A model generated the notes under the pieces. That model was not told the origin of the DNA, did no database searches, and saw only the letters and a list, made by a program, of their open reading frames with translations. This document shows, one piece after another, positions 12,671 to 25,800 of a stretch of 64,000 nucleotides of DNA. A program made the translations under genes and the position numbers. Position 1 is the first letter of the stretch. The number at the start of each line of letters is the position of its first letter. The stretch spans positions 8,590,786-8,654,785 of the forward strand of contig NC_051100.1 in assembly GCF_901709675.1 (NCBI RefSeq), in the 5' to 3' direction. This stretch comes from Syngnathus acus. Lineage: Eukaryota > Chordata > Actinopteri > Syngnathiformes > Syngnathidae.

Positions 12671-15600
12671 TTTATTCAAGGTCAATATATCTATACAGCA
12701 CTGGTGGAAGAGCATTAATGGTTAGGGTTGTGGATTTTGACACGGTTGACTGATTATCCTTGACAAATTACTATTAGAAATGTTAGCAGATCAGTCAACC
12801 ACAAGCAAAGAGGAGTGCCTGCATTGTGGTACTTTATTGCTTGACTGCACACTAAAACAAAGCACATTCATTGATTCCCGGATATGAAATATTGATTCAT
12901 GCATCATGATGAATCCCAGATGCAGAAAATGAATTTCATCTAACACCGAGTATTTCACAAAGCAATCAAGCAACTCATCATCTTGATCAAAACAAAGATG
13001 ATGACCAGCTGCATGACACTCACACGCAAGACAACTGGGAATGGTGTGATAATTGGAGCCTTCCTGCAGGGTTAATATTTGTTCGCAGCCAATTCTGTCA
13101 TTGGGGTCACACTATCTTCTGCAAGAAGTCAAGTCAAGCAGTGATCAAAATGCCTTCAAACACATCACAGACACAATCACAATGCAATTCTTTCACTTGA
13201 TCTGTTTCAAGTGAGGACTAATGTTTGAGAGAATGGGCTTGTTGTCACTCATATGTGGGTTCGAAATGTGCTATCATACTGTAAATGGTTTGTTTTTATA
13301 TTCGATCCTTCACATTATTCATTTATTAAATCCTCAATGATGATTTAAAAAAAAAAAACTTTGCAGGAGAAAAATAAACCACCTTGATTTTTCCACTGCA
13401 GGTTTTCATGGCCTCAGAGGACAAGAGAGAAGGAAAACATCATTATGTGAGGGAGAAATGTACCTGTAATAAAGCCAAATGGCACTGAGAGGTACACTTG
13501 TCAAACATGATAAATGGCACCGATGCACCCTAAATGTGTTTGGTGCCCTTGCCACATTGACTCCGCCCCCTGCAAAGGGTGGCCTGGAGCTCCCAACACT
13601 AAACCTTCCCTTTGGAATTTAATACCAACACAAGGTCTGATTCAAATGTCTCTCTTAGTCACGTTTATGATGCATCTTTAGAAAAAGATATGATTTTTCT
13701 CAGAGCGGAAAGCAGACAACCCTTTTTGACGTGATTAATTTACCTCTTGTTTCTTTCATCTTTGTGGTTCATGTTAATGTTGAGTCACCACCAGCCTCAC
13801 AGACTGCCTGCCTCCTTGTGTGCTGTCACCCAGTCTAGTCATAGAGGAGTCAATTATGCAAATGATCACACAGATAAATTGTGAAATGAACATAAAACTC
13901 CACTTAATTTCTGGTTTGTGCAAGTTTAAGTTGACAGAACAATGAAACAGAAGAATTTGTGCTTTAAATGGTTCACCCGTGCTCAAATTAAACTGTTTAT
14001 GACCTGTGATTTGGTTAAAAAAAGGCAAGTTATTAAATCAACTAAGAAAAAAGGTCGAATATCATAAAGTAAACATGCAATATTCAATACCTGATTTTTA
14101 GCATATTATCTCACAACTGGGACCGTCATTATTGTGGGTTACATCAATCAACAATGTGGATGTGAGTTTTGTGATAAGGGTGCACACAGGTACCACAGAA
14201 GAGTACAAGTGATGTCAGAGAGTAAATTTATAACAATGATATAATATAATATGATCAGTACAATCAATGAACTATCAAATTGTTTTTATCAAGAAGTTGA
14301 TAACGTAAATAGCATAATCAATAGCTTTCGGTTCTCTCATTACAGATTAGGTTTCTTGAAAGGGTGAGCGGTACGGTTTTTTGATTTACAATACAACGGT
14401 GAATGGTTGGTTCTTTCTTTCTTTACTATAAACGTTTTAAATAGTAAATCGTTACTTTCAATACAAACTTGAGTGTGAAAGTTTTATGATGGGACAATTT
14501 TATAGACATACTAATAGCAACCAATGTCACAGAATTGATCGTGTTTAAATGTGAGTTTCCGCTGTTGGTACTTGCGAACAGAGAGCAATTTAGAGTATTA
14601 ATAAGAATTTTCCTTTGATTCAGAACCTTGCTATAAAATTGCACATTCAAATACTTCTTAAACATGGTTCAGCCAGAGAAGCTTCTATTAAGCGTTACTG
14701 CTTTCCGGCAGACGACCATGGGATTTCTAAACAAATACTGAACAAATGAAATGGAAACCAGTGTGCTCCGGTGTACTGCTGTGAAATAGAATCCACAATG
14801 CGTGTGTCAAGTTCGGGGAGAGGGCATGAAAATTGGAAAATGGATGATTATAGAGAGAACGAATTACACTGGTGTGTCGAATGAAAAGGACGTCTGCTAT
14901 ATCCAGCTGAGATGGAGACCTAAGAGAGGGAGGGGAAATTAATGCAAAAGACAGGGACAAGGATGCAGAAGAGGGAGGACGACAGGAGGGGATAAATATT
15001 TTTTGCTAAAAATACCTCTCCACCCCATGAGTGTTCTTCTACTGGCAGAGAGGATGCCCGCTGAAAGATATCTGAGAGACTCCTATTGATATTTCATTAT
15101 TTCTGCTGTACTTTGCTCCCCAGGAGGGGAGCTACTATACTATAGTGGGAGATGTTGGCTACTGGAAAAGAACTCAAGTGAACAATCAACCCGCTGAGAG
15201 CAAATCAAGTAAAACAACATGCAAAATGATATCATTGAGGCTCTCGAATGAAAAACGTAAAAATACACTCATTTCAAAACAGACTTTGCCTTGTAGAATT
15301 ACTGTAGAGCAAGGCAGCGACAAGCCCCTAGACTCAAAGAATTTAACTAATTTGTGAAATATGGGCATCATGAATGTGTTGACAATGAAACAGAGGGTGT
15401 ATGTTATCCCCCATATATTTGAACATGCGCAATAACAAACAAAGTTTCTTTTGGTGTGGGTGGTAAGATTAAATTTATAGCCACTGCAGTGGCACATAAT
15501 TGATACCTCAGGATAGTGCTAAAAAATCCCCAGAATGTCATATTTGTGGTCGAAACGTTGGAGTAAGGTGGGCCAAAATAGAGTAAATGGGCCAAGTTAA

Positions 15601-15729
15601 AGCACATACTCATGAGAATATATTTTATTTTAAGCCTGCAATTGGTAGGAAAATTATGATAAACATTTAGAGCCATCCAATAGTTGGACCGTTGCTTGCT
15701 TTGGTCTAAGGGGGAACATTTTGCACGAC

Positions 15730-15754
15730 AAAAAAAAAAAAAAAAAAAAAAAAA
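15730..15754. repeat. A-run (25 bp)
   Basis: A homopolymer of 25 A. On the minus strand it reads as the poly-Phe stretch of a spurious open frame. Confidence 0.95.
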
Positions 15755-16619
15755 TTCAAGTACCACTTTTAACCGTAGAATAACTGGTGGACGTTGTGCT
15801 CTACATTTGCTGCCCTTTATTCCCAAATGATGTTATACTGTAACTGCTGACACATGAATTGACACGGGATCAAATGCGGGTTACATGATTAAAATGTGAC
15901 TTGCACTAATTGTGTGTGTCAGTGGCCTGCAAAGGTTAAAGAGGTTTCTTTCATGGTTTCTATATGCATATGCTTCTGAGATAAATTATGAAATCACCTT
16001 TAGTTCCACTTTGGTCATTTTAGCGTGTGTGTGACACCTTTAAAGAAATTGTACCAAGGAATGACCTGATTATGATATAGCATCATGATAAAAATCTCCC
16101 AAACTTTTTTGATGTTTCTCTGTAGATATGGATGTGTGAGCCAGCTGGAAATTGAAAAGGATAAACAAACTTGGCGTTAGGGATAATAAAGTTTTGTCAG
16201 TACAATATGTGGGTGGTTATGAGCATGTTCTCTAAAAATGATAATGTGTGGGCAAGGATAGGAAAAGTGCGAGGGGAGGCCACAAGGGAAGGAATATGAA
16301 ACGAGCATCTTTTTGTGAGTAAACTAAACGGAAACATGTTAAAACATTTTTTTTTTCTTTTTCAGCCTAATGGTGGGATTGTGTTTTTGTCTTTAATTTT
16401 TGGCAGGTGGGGCTTCGCATTATACATGCTTGCTTATTAAACTTGGGTTCAAGATAAGCACCTGTTGCAGTCTATGTTTAGTTTTTCAGCATTTTTCCTG
16501 TTCTTTGAAATTGTTAGGCTACGGATTTTAGTTATTGATCTGGCTCCAAATTGTGAGCAACACTTAACACAAGAGTTATGTCCTAATCCACACACTGGCG
16601 CACCTAACAATTTTGCGAG

Positions 16620-17205
16620 TTCGTTCTGTCAAAGAGAAGACCAGTAGATCAATTAGGCCGAATTTACCAAGTATTTATTCCTGACAAAGCAAACTAATAC
16701 AGGCGCCTGGGTCCTCGGGTCCCTCACACTAAGATTCGTGTGTTCTTGTGACCATCAAGAGACAACACATCCTTCCGGGTTGCCCAGTTTTAAAGAAACA
16801 CAATATGAATATTCAAGCATGCAAAATATTGTGTGGTGATTGGTCGATGGCCATCTGCTCCTTGTTTGGGTGTTAGTGCAGGTGTCCGGCCTCAGCTGTC
16901 TTGCGGTTAGGTACGACCACCAAGACGATGTTATTCTCGTTCCTCGCCGTTCTCGAGATGCTCAAATAAGGTGTTCTCCCTGTCTGGACCGATGAGACAT
17001 CCTTGAGGTGTTTTTGTTCAGCATTCTCCCTGTCTGGACCGATGGTACATCCTGTTCCACAGCACTTCGTAGAAAATAAGTTCATGGAGTTGCCTTCACA
17101 TTCCTTAGTGCCCATCATGCAACTACACGAGCACACACCACTACTGAAGATTATATTGATATGATTATACATGTCTAACGCAGCTTTAATAAAATAAGTT
17201 TGCAA
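16620..17205 (-). mobile_element. possible solo LTR of an endogenous retro-element
   Basis: Read on the minus strand, the stretch has the order expected of an LTR: a U3-like part with a direct repeat (two 29-bp units 50 bp apart), a CCAAT box (16839-16843), a TTTAAAA box about 50 bp further (around 16791), and an AATAAA about 115 bp after that (16674-16679). GC content is higher than the flanks. Neither TG...CA ends nor a target duplication could be fixed, and no internal gag/pol/env sequence is seen. It could instead be unrelated moderately GC-rich DNA. Confidence 0.35.
16974..17052. repeat. 29-bp direct repeat, period 50
   Basis: The units at 16974-17002 and 17024-17052 share ttctccctgtctggaccgat, then g, two variable bases and acatcct. 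Only two positions differ. They lie inside the possible LTR, in its U3-like part. Confidence 0.85.
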
Positions 17206-17263
17206 ACTGGCAAAGGCAGTTATCGATATTATAAGTCTAGCGCCGCCTTAATAAAATATGTTT
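17173..17263. repeat. diverged 29-bp direct repeat, period 62
   Basis: gtctaacgcagctttaataa (from 17173) and gtctagcgccgccttaataa (from 17235) recur with the same continuation aaataagttt or aaatatgttt. They adjoin the left side (minus-strand sense) of the possible LTR and may mark its edge or an older repeat. Confidence 0.7.
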
Positions 17264-17279
17264 ATTTAATTATTTTGTT

Positions 17280-17455
17280 TGGTCAGGCGTTTAAATGTTT
17301 TCAATGGATGTTCTTTAAGATTTGAATAGGCTGTTTTTGTTGTCTATGCTTTGCTTTGGAAGCTTTTGTAAATGCTTTTAGGTTGGCTGTGTGAAGTACA
17401 TCGAGTTGCCTTGTGCATGAAATGTGCTACTATATAAATAAATGTCCCTTGCCGT
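17280..17455 (+). mobile_element. LINE-type 3' tail fragment
   Basis: The end reads gtgcatgaaatgtgctactatataaataaatg then cccttgccg. It is the same kind of terminal module as the LINE relic at 59740-60085 (tgaaa-tgtgct-tataaataaa followed by a cttgcc tail). Only the 3' UTR portion seems present; the left limit is approximate. Confidence 0.45.
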
Positions 17456-18644
17456 TTAACGGAATTGTGTTATTTTGCTTTCTTCAAGAGGCCTCTTTGT
17501 GTACTGTAGTAGTTGATGTCGATCTACAGCGTGTGTGTGTGTGTGTTTATACTGTGTGTCATTAAATGTGGGTGTCAGAAGGTGAAGTTAGTACAGAGCT
17601 TAAAGCACAAAACTGAATGTGGCAGGTCATGCATCAGTTTCAAGTCATGCGTCCGATCCACTGTCATAGTAACATTTGACATCAGGACAGCCTTTCGTCT
17701 GCAATAGCGAGAGAATGCCACATCAACTTTATTTAGAACAACTTTGGAGCTGAGTGTTAATTTAGTCAGACAAGTGATCGTTATTTTACGGATGAGGTTT
17801 TTTTTTTTTTCTTTCACTCATAAAAAGCCAATTGTACACAGTAGTACTCGCTACCTACTTTATAACAAACACTCGCACAAACAGAGCAAATGCAAAAGCT
17901 GAATCAAACAGATTGTGCTACTGAAAATTTAATCAACTTGTCAATTAAAACTGAGCATTGTAATCTTTGTAGAGGCTGAATATTTCATACAGGCCTTGTA
18001 CTGGAACTCATTATTTTAGCCAGTGACTGCATTCGTTAACAAAAATGATCAATGACGTTAACATATGTTAATTTATCTATAACGTTTTACCATTCATTTA
18101 TTTTTATACCAAAAATAAAATCGCATTTTATAATTGAAACCCAAAGCATTCAAGAAGAAATAAAAGTGCAGACGGCAGTACGTTATAATCATTTATAGTT
18201 CAAGGTCATTTTCCTCATACAGGTCTCTTGAAAGCAGAACTGACGGACAGAATGACGGAACAAACACAGAACTGTTGAAATGGACTTGTGGAAATCTTTA
18301 GATCTTTGCATCCGCATCAAGCACGCATTGGACAATTTCATAATGCCACTTGAAAACCCAAAAGTAATTCATTGTTCGACATTGGTGCCCTCATCACTTC
18401 ATCATAATCTTTTCTGCAGCACACTCGAGTCAGTCCGATCATATTGTATGTACGCTGTTGTGCTCATTCCTCGCCTGCTTTGAACTCCTTTGTGCAGTTT
18501 TAGGTGGGTTACTCTTGGCCTGCTTGGCGTTTGTATAAAAACTATAAAGGAATATGTAAAAACAGGAAGGGGGCTGGAAACCAACGATGCAGATTTCTTC
18601 ATAAAATGTTCTATGTCTAGCAACACTTAACATTTACATCTTTT

Positions 18645-18671
18645 TTTATTTTTGTCCTTTTGATTTTTATT
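18645..18671 (-). terminator. candidate poly(A) signals of nrxn1
   Basis: Two AATAAA hexamers on the minus strand (TTTATT at 18666-18671 and 18645-18650 on the plus strand) lie about 880-900 nt after the stop codon. They are followed by a GT-containing stretch (tgtaaatgttaagtgttgc) that could act as the downstream element. AT-rich DNA yields chance hexamers, so this is a candidate only. Confidence 0.4.
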
Positions 18672-19548
18672 CCAAAAATGGTTTTGGAGCAGTTATAGTT
18701 GGCATCATCTATACAACAGGCTATAAAACACCACATTATCACAGTTCAGAAAGCACATTTAGATGTGGTTGTACTGTATATAAACATATGGAATGGAATA
18801 GGATCATTCGGCGTGCATAGCTCCCACATGGTCACGTCTGAGACTTCTGAGGAAATTCCTTGCCTTAGATTTCACATGATGCAGAAACAAAGGCCTCCAG
18901 ATTTCTTACTGGCACAATGGACATTTTGTTCTTCTGGAAACAAAAGTCTTGTAAATGACACTGCAGTTTCAGTCAATTCAGTTCCCGGTCCGTTTTGCTC
19001 AAGTGAGACACTTTGGCGAGTCCGTGGACATCTGTCATGACTTTTTTTTTTCTTCCCTCCCCCTCTGTGGATTTGCTGTCAGTTTCCTGCTTATTCTTCA
19101 AAAAGAAAATGTTTGCAACATTTATGTATGGCGCCATGTTCTCAAGAAACCAAACACCACAAACACAGGCAATTTAAAATCAAACCATTAAGTTCATAAT
19201 CCATCTTTGCAAAGTGCATGTGTGCTCCTGTGGTGGCCACCAACAAAGGAGTGGGATCATCCCGCTATTGGAAAGCAGTCACAGATGGATTATGTTATTT
19301 GGTTGTTTTCAGTTAACTTCCACTTGGATGCCGGAGACATTTGTCCATCCACGTTTTTTTCCCAGACAGTCTTGAGAATGATTCTTCTCATTATATCTTC
19401 TTAATACTTTGCAGAGCTTTGTCTTCTTGGGGAAAAAAAAATGACTAAGTAAGCTCCAATATTGTTATCATACTGTACACAATAATGTCTTGATTTGTAT
19501 TTTCCAACAATGTTCCAGTTGGTCTGACTAAGACCAGCACTTTGAGAA
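18645..19548 (-). other. nrxn1: nrxn1 3' untranslated region (candidate extent)
   Basis: Non-coding sequence follows the TGA on the minus strand. The lower limit is set by the candidate poly(A) signals at 18645-18671, giving a UTR of about 0.9 kb; longer forms are possible because further AATAAA-type hexamers occur below this point. Just after the stop, GGTCT and AGACC (within 19516-19535) can pair around a five-base loop. Plus-strand open frames crossing this region have no recognisable protein and are treated as noise. Confidence 0.55.
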
Positions 19549-19853
19549 TCACACGTAGTACTCCTTATCCTTGTTCTTCTTGTTCTTGTTGCAAGTCTTT
19601 GCAGTGTTGACCGCTTTCTCCTTGACAATAGAACCGTTTGACTGAGCCGAGTTGCTGATGTAGTTACGACTCTCGTCCACGTGGTAGGAACCCTCGTCTC
19701 GATTGCGGTACTTGTACATAGCATATAGCAGGATAAGAATGCACAGAGCGGCAGCTGCTACGATGCCCACCACCATGCCTGTAGTGCTGCTGGACTCGTG
19801 GAAGACCTCAGAGGAATCTGGGAAACTCTTTGGTCCCCCACCCGTGGGATTGG
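19549..19853 (-). CDS. nrxn1: neurexin-1 terminal coding exon: juxtamembrane, TM helix, cytoplasmic tail
   Basis: The last coding exon has two bases finishing an Ala codon, 100 sense codons and TGA at 19549-19551. In order it encodes an extracellular linker of about 25 residues ([20 protein letters not shown], then SSTTG), a single transmembrane helix ([20 protein letters not shown]), and a basic stop-transfer [20 protein letters not shown]. The cytoplasmic tail then has [13 protein letters not shown]. The C-terminal EYYV is the PDZ ligand for CASK, Mint and syntenin; the juxtamembrane basic part corresponds to the protein 4.1 binding region. [19 protein letters not shown] favours neurexin-1 over neurexin-3 (recalled SYQVDETRNY). 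The acceptor reads ctctattgcag before CC. The tail stretch [11 protein letters not shown] differs from recalled mammalian sequence and includes a cysteine at 19591-19593. Confidence 0.97.
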
Positions 19854-22800
19854 CTGCAATAGAGACAAGGCAAAATGACTACAAATATAAAAGAACATTC
19901 AACGATCTACATAGATTAAGCCAAAGTTCACATTTTACATCTCATGGTACAACATACAATGACAAAACTGTAAAAAGTATAAACAAAAAGTAAAAAATGT
20001 TTTCCATCTCAATTTGTGATTATTTTGCTGATTATCCTCAACGATACACTGCCATTTAAAGCTGTTTTACGATTTCTGCCTATTTTATAAAAAATGAATT
20101 TGTTCTCATGTAGCGGAGGAAGGCAAAACCTTTTAAATCAGACACAAATACGTCATAAAACCTTCAGATAAACCTCTTGCCAACCATGCTTTAAATTCTT
20201 CCACAGCCATAAAATCTTGCATTACTCATTATTAAACGACAAGGGAATGTCATCAGCATCTCTGAGTGGCATTTGATTTAGACCTTGCCACCACACAGAG
20301 GAATTGAAGGTATCCCTGAATACCTTTAGAAATGTATTCTCTGGAGATACTTACAGATGCGTATGTCAATTTCCCTTTCCAATCTAATCCGTGCAGTACA
20401 TTATTCTGATGATATTCCCTAAATAGAACTGTTCACAATTGTCAGACTGAAGGTGAGGAGTAGGAGGATATGCGATCACAGTGTAGTACAGATTTGCCAA
20501 ATTTAGCAGTAAAGCTGACAAGAATAATGTGTTAATGACCGAGAAAAAACAGTTTAAGCTCACAGCTCATTAGGTGTTTTACAGCACAGTCATGAATGGT
20601 CAGACACACGTTCATAATAACATCTTTGGTAAATGCTACAGAGATGACTCACTCAAAACAAATCTGTCAGTGAAAAACAATTCCTCAATAGACTCAGCAG
20701 ATTTTTCCAAAGGCTGTCCTCCTCTGTGTTCTGAAACATTGCAGCTCAATGAGGCATATTTTTGAAAACACGTCAGCCCCCTGATATCATTCAGTCCTCC
20801 TGGCACATCTCACTGTGTGTTTTTATTGCAGCCATCAGTTCTGCTTAAGCTGTCTTTGTTACATTGGAGAAATCCAAATACACCAAATCTGGAAATGAAA
20901 GCACGGTGGTTCTGCCAATCTGAGGTGTAAAAAAAACAACCCCATAAATCAGGGATTAGCAGTTCAAAATGTAGTTTTGTTGATGTACACAATTCAATAA
21001 TAATAACTTGGACTGGAGACCTGCATGATTCAATCAATCAAGGTCACAAAATTGCAAATTCCTTTTTGTCACCCAATTTTAGTGTAAAATCCGAAACCTC
21101 TAATTAATTAGTAAACAAATACAAGCTCTAAAATGTCAAGATACAGTCATGGTCTTACTCTACTTAGTCACTCAGTGTTTATAAATAATAAAGCCAAAAC
21201 ACACTTTAGACTAAATCAAATTCTAATATGGCAGCTTTGGGCATTCAAAATAAACTAGCATTAGTTAATACACACAGGATAGACAGCTATGTCTATTTTA
21301 GAGGAGCATTCATCACTACTAAAATAAAATAGTGGGATGAAGACCGGAGAGGGCACAAGTTCCCTGGGCTGTCGACAATGTAATCTTAGTGCCAGGAGAC
21401 ATTCATGGGCAAGAGGAAATTTCCTTTGGTGTGCAGAGTGTGACTGAGCGTTGAAACAGATTAGCTCTGCTCTTTACATGGGCACTTATTCTCTGGGACA
21501 GGTGTGAAGAATGCGCCCCCTTTATGAGCAAAAGCTGCTGTTTGATCTGGAATCAAGCCTTATTTGCTAATGTGTGCTCATGTTAAAAGACGGGCTACTT
21601 TGTCTGTTTGGGCCTTTTTTTAGTTTGTCTTCGTTGTATGTTCGTCAGCAGACCAGAATCCAGATTAAATATATTTTGAGAGTGTAAATTGTTGTTGAAC
21701 AGATGCCATTCTGGTCCCTAACTACTGTTGAGGTGCCCTTGAGCAAGGCACCAACTCGTCCCCTTGCAACCCTACTTTTTGTTTGGGCTCTCCATTGTTT
21801 GGGGTCTGCTTTTCTGTCAACAGAATTTTCCTTGAGAGATAATAATATAAAATATAAAACAATTGCAAACATTTACCATACACTTACAACACCAATTAGT
21901 CACTTTAAACATCCGCACATATAAAGGTTTACTAAGAAAAGAAAAAAAAACAACAACTTTATTTGCCTCTCAGGTAAACAGGCCAGATGTGAAAACGCTG
22001 GTAAACACAAACAATACGGAAGCCGAAAAATCAATCTCTCACTGCTATATCCCATTTTTATATCTTAAACAAGAATGCTATATTGAGCCCAGTAATTAAA
22101 TGATTAATACTGCATTTAGTGGAGCGAGGGGAGCTTTATTCTGTGCCAAAAGATTAGCATTCATTACAGCTCATTACGTTTGCTCTCAGTGTTGTCTATC
22201 GAACTACCTGAAGGCATTGAGGATTTCATTCCAAGACTATGACGATGAGATCAATGACGGATATGATGAATTTGGAAGCTGCGTGTTTGGCAGTAAACTT
22301 TGGGCTTGTTTTCCCTCATGCTGGGCACAGCAATGTGGCAAATACAAGGCCTTCCAGACATCCTCAGACAAAAAAAAAAAGCTGGTTATTTGTTCATCAG
22401 CATTCTAATATTGACTCAATTTATGAATGATGGGTCAACACACACTACTCCAAATCAACCAGGGGTAAAATCAAACTCTCGAGAAAGATGACCTTGCAGA
22501 ATAGCAGGGGTGCACTTGTGAAGCACTCAAAGTAAACGCAAGGGGATTAAATGCTGTGGAAAAAGCTGCCATAATAACAAAATCCTTTCAGTCTAATTGC
22601 AGACACAACTGTAAATTATAGTCTAGCATTAAGAGGATCACCTAAAGTTCTTGTGAGGTTTATTCTCAAGAACATTTCAGTCATTTTGTTTTCTGGTTGA
22701 AAGACTCAGTCCAATGCTTATTTCTGCTACAATGCTCACTGAGACAGATTTTTTTTACAATAAAATACCTGGTTGGAAGCTCCCCTTATTTTCACTAGAC

Positions 22801-25800
22801 TTGTTTGGGGAGTCACATTTTTTCCTGTCAACTAGAATTTCAACAACAAATGGTCCTCAACAAAGACTATTTTTCCTCATTTGTATCCAGTATGGCTCTC
22901 ATTTATTTGGTAATTGGCAAGAATGTGCAGGGTGACAAAGCTGGATGAGGCAAAACACAGAGGTTGCTTCAGGTCCGTGCTTGGGGTAATGAAGCAACCA
23001 AGACTACTTAGAATTTATTGAACTGTCACTGTGAGTTTGACCCCCCCCCCCATAAAGTTAGAGTGATAATAGTCTGAACGAGTGCAGCGAACACATGGAC
23101 AATTGCATGCACTATCAGGTTCTGAGTTGATGTATCCGAGTGTAATTCTGAGAGTTAGTTTGGAAAACGAGCTAGAAGGGACAATTTTGTGTGGCTGTGG
23201 ATGGTCCTGGGTCCAAGTCCAGCTGAGGACACAGGAGCCCTTGAGCAAGGCACCACACTGAAGGGCAAAACTCTTAATTTGTATTTGAAATATATCTATT
23301 GTGACATCAGTCCTGGAATTTTCCTGACACACCTCCCCTTATTACTTTCACTCTAATGGTGCTTAAACATAAGCTGTAAATTGTACATAAGATGTAAGTT
23401 GTAAAATGTCTTAGAGGTGGGGGTAGGGCACCTTTAGCCAGGCTTGGTTGGCCGGCTCTTCAACACATTGGTGTTGTCTAGTCAGCATCTGACTTCACAT
23501 ATCTCGTCATAATCTCGAGCTGTCAAAAGCGTCGCATAGTGGACCTCAATCTTCTGACAGGACACTATCAGCTACAGTGGAGCCCAGCTACTTATTAAAT
23601 CGCTCCTTAATTATAAGAGTGTCCTCAAGATGTGTACTTGTGACATACTGGCAATATGCCCAATGAGAGCGTGTGAATGAGAAGTGGTTGAGCTCGTGCT
23701 AATGCTGGATGATGAACAGAGAGCGGAGTGAGCATGAAATGAGGTCCTTGTGAAAATTACTTCAAGGTGTTTCATTTAGCCTGGTTAAAGGTATGGTGTA
23801 ATTGATGCCTCCACTCAGAGGGGCTTCTACAAGAGGATGATTTATTTGGCATTAATTGCACAAGACTGGATACTTGATTACTTTTACTTTTAAATTAAAA
23901 GGTTGCAGGGATTTTTTTTTTTTGAGCAAGAGACTTTACTTCCATTCGTGAATTCCGTACAGCCGTGCTACATAATATAATGACAAAAGCTGAATATTGT
24001 TCCGTCTCAATTTTTTTGTCAGATGGACTATGTGGATGTGTTACTGAAGTTTTTGATGCAACACATTCTGTGTACTATCAAAGTGTGAAGTAGCAATTGC
24101 CATTATAAAAAGAAATGACAAGTGCCATTTAGAAAAAAGTAGAGCCATGCCTACTTGCGAACTGCCTATAACGGCATCGTTTGATGGAACGTTTCCTAAC
24201 CCCAGGATACCAAACAGCTCATAAAACTCAGTGAAAATAAATGTCTAATTGAAGTTGGTAAGCACCACGTGCTGTTACCGTCATCTTCATTATCAACTTC
24301 GGCTGTGCGTCTTCCCTCAGATAAGCAAAGTCGTCTGTGCCCTACTTAGATTTATAAACGGACACATTGTATAAGCATCAACATCAGCACATTCTAAAGA
24401 TGAGTGGGTGAAAAACGGAAAATAATTGAAAATATAAATATGGGGGATCAGCAAAGAGGCAGCCTGACAGTGAGTGTGAAATCCTGTTTTCTTTCAGAAC
24501 ACACAGGATGAGCCTGGCATGGCATAATCCTCAATGAAAAAGTACTGGGAAAAATACCAAAATTGCGCATGACTGAAATAATGCTCAATTTACTCTTATA
24601 ACAATGTTGGGCCTAATTCCTCCTCCCTTGATACATTTCCCAGCCAGTTAAGAGTATTAATCTGTCCTTTCATTTATCAGTTAAAAGTATACTGTTCACT
24701 GGCCACAAATGAATCTATTAAAGCAAATATCAAACACAAACTCTAGTTAGTCTGTAATATAGCGACAGAGTGTTTTCTAGACAAAAAAAAGGTGGCAATA
24801 CTTTGAGAACAAGGGACAGGAAGATGTAGTTTATGAAATACGGAAGGCTGAATAAATCTCAGCATTTACTTTATATTATTCGTCTAATGTGATGCAGAGT
24901 GTGTTCTTTGTTACCTAACAATTAGGACCGCACCATTTTTGTCTGCATTTACCAACTGGCCTCACACCTGACAAAGAAGCACAGGGTGTGCTTGCAAGGT
25001 GACTAAATCCCATGAGTAAAAAGCCTCGGTCGTCTTTTGAAGTGGCAGAGGGAGCAAAAGATAGAAAGGTTTACTCTTTCCACTGCTCTCTCCCATCCTG
25101 CCGATGCGCACTTTACAAATAAAGCTAAATAAGCCTCCCATTATAGTATACTTGCTAGTATTCCTCTGTGGGTTTCAGAGAGAGGAGAAGGATTCAATTT
25201 GCTACCATGTGATCTAATCACAGAGGGCTTAACAAGTGATAAGCTTTTGCTGATTGTGCTGAGTTTTTAAGTTTTCAGGAGGTGAGTGAAATAAAGTAGG
25301 GCAATGATTACGTTTAACCAACTACTGACGTTGACTGCGAAACAATGTAATGCTCACCTTTGGTCATAGAAAGTTCCCTGATTAGCTCTTGGCCCCAACA
25401 TTAGTTCTCGCATACACGAATAGCGAGGTGATATTGTGTGTCTTGATATTTAGCATGAAAACAAAGTTGCTGTTGGTGTCACGAGAGCACATTATTGGGG
25501 GAAGATAGAAAAGAAAGCTGAAAATGCAAAGATTAATTTAGTGGTGGTGGGATGACCTCACACCGATCAATAGAGTCTAGATAGAGTGCGTTGTCCGGAC
25601 TTAATTGTTTCCACCTCTTTCTCATCACTTCAGAAAGCCTTGAAAATCCCTCTATTCATTGGTTTAGCTTTGCTTGCTTGGAAAGGTAAGAGGCGAAAAA
25701 GTATTGCAAGCTGATATAAACCACTGTGTGGAATATATATAGCTTTCTTTTAAGTTTGTGTTTACTGGGAGGCTAAGAAAGATTTACATCCATGCTGGTG

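Larger units (their letters stand above)
1..18644. other. intergenic region downstream of nrxn1
   Basis: No recognisable protein-coding gene is present. Open frames of 60-140 codons occur at the density expected in AT-rich DNA, and several are produced by microsatellites or homopolymers. Contents: GT repeat (213-284), C-runs (for example 5357-5369), CA-rich tract (11692-11731), A-run (15730-15754), hAT-like fragments (3175 onward, 12585-12670), a possible solo LTR (16620-17205), a LINE 3' tail (17280-17455), and a speculative exon series (6345-7289). Candidate longer nrxn1 3' UTR forms could extend into its right end. Confidence 0.6.

Noticed and set aside
15404-15826. 140-codon minus-strand open frame
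   Set aside because: It crosses a 25-base A-run (poly-Phe) and has no recognisable domain.
18699-19040. 113-codon plus-strand open frame antisense to the nrxn1 3' UTR
   Set aside because: No similarity to a known protein that I recognise; chance frame in a UTR.
19401-19724. 107-codon minus-strand frame overlapping the last nrxn1 exon
   Set aside because: It is another frame of the real neurexin exon running into the 3' UTR; the EYYV frame is clearly the coding one.
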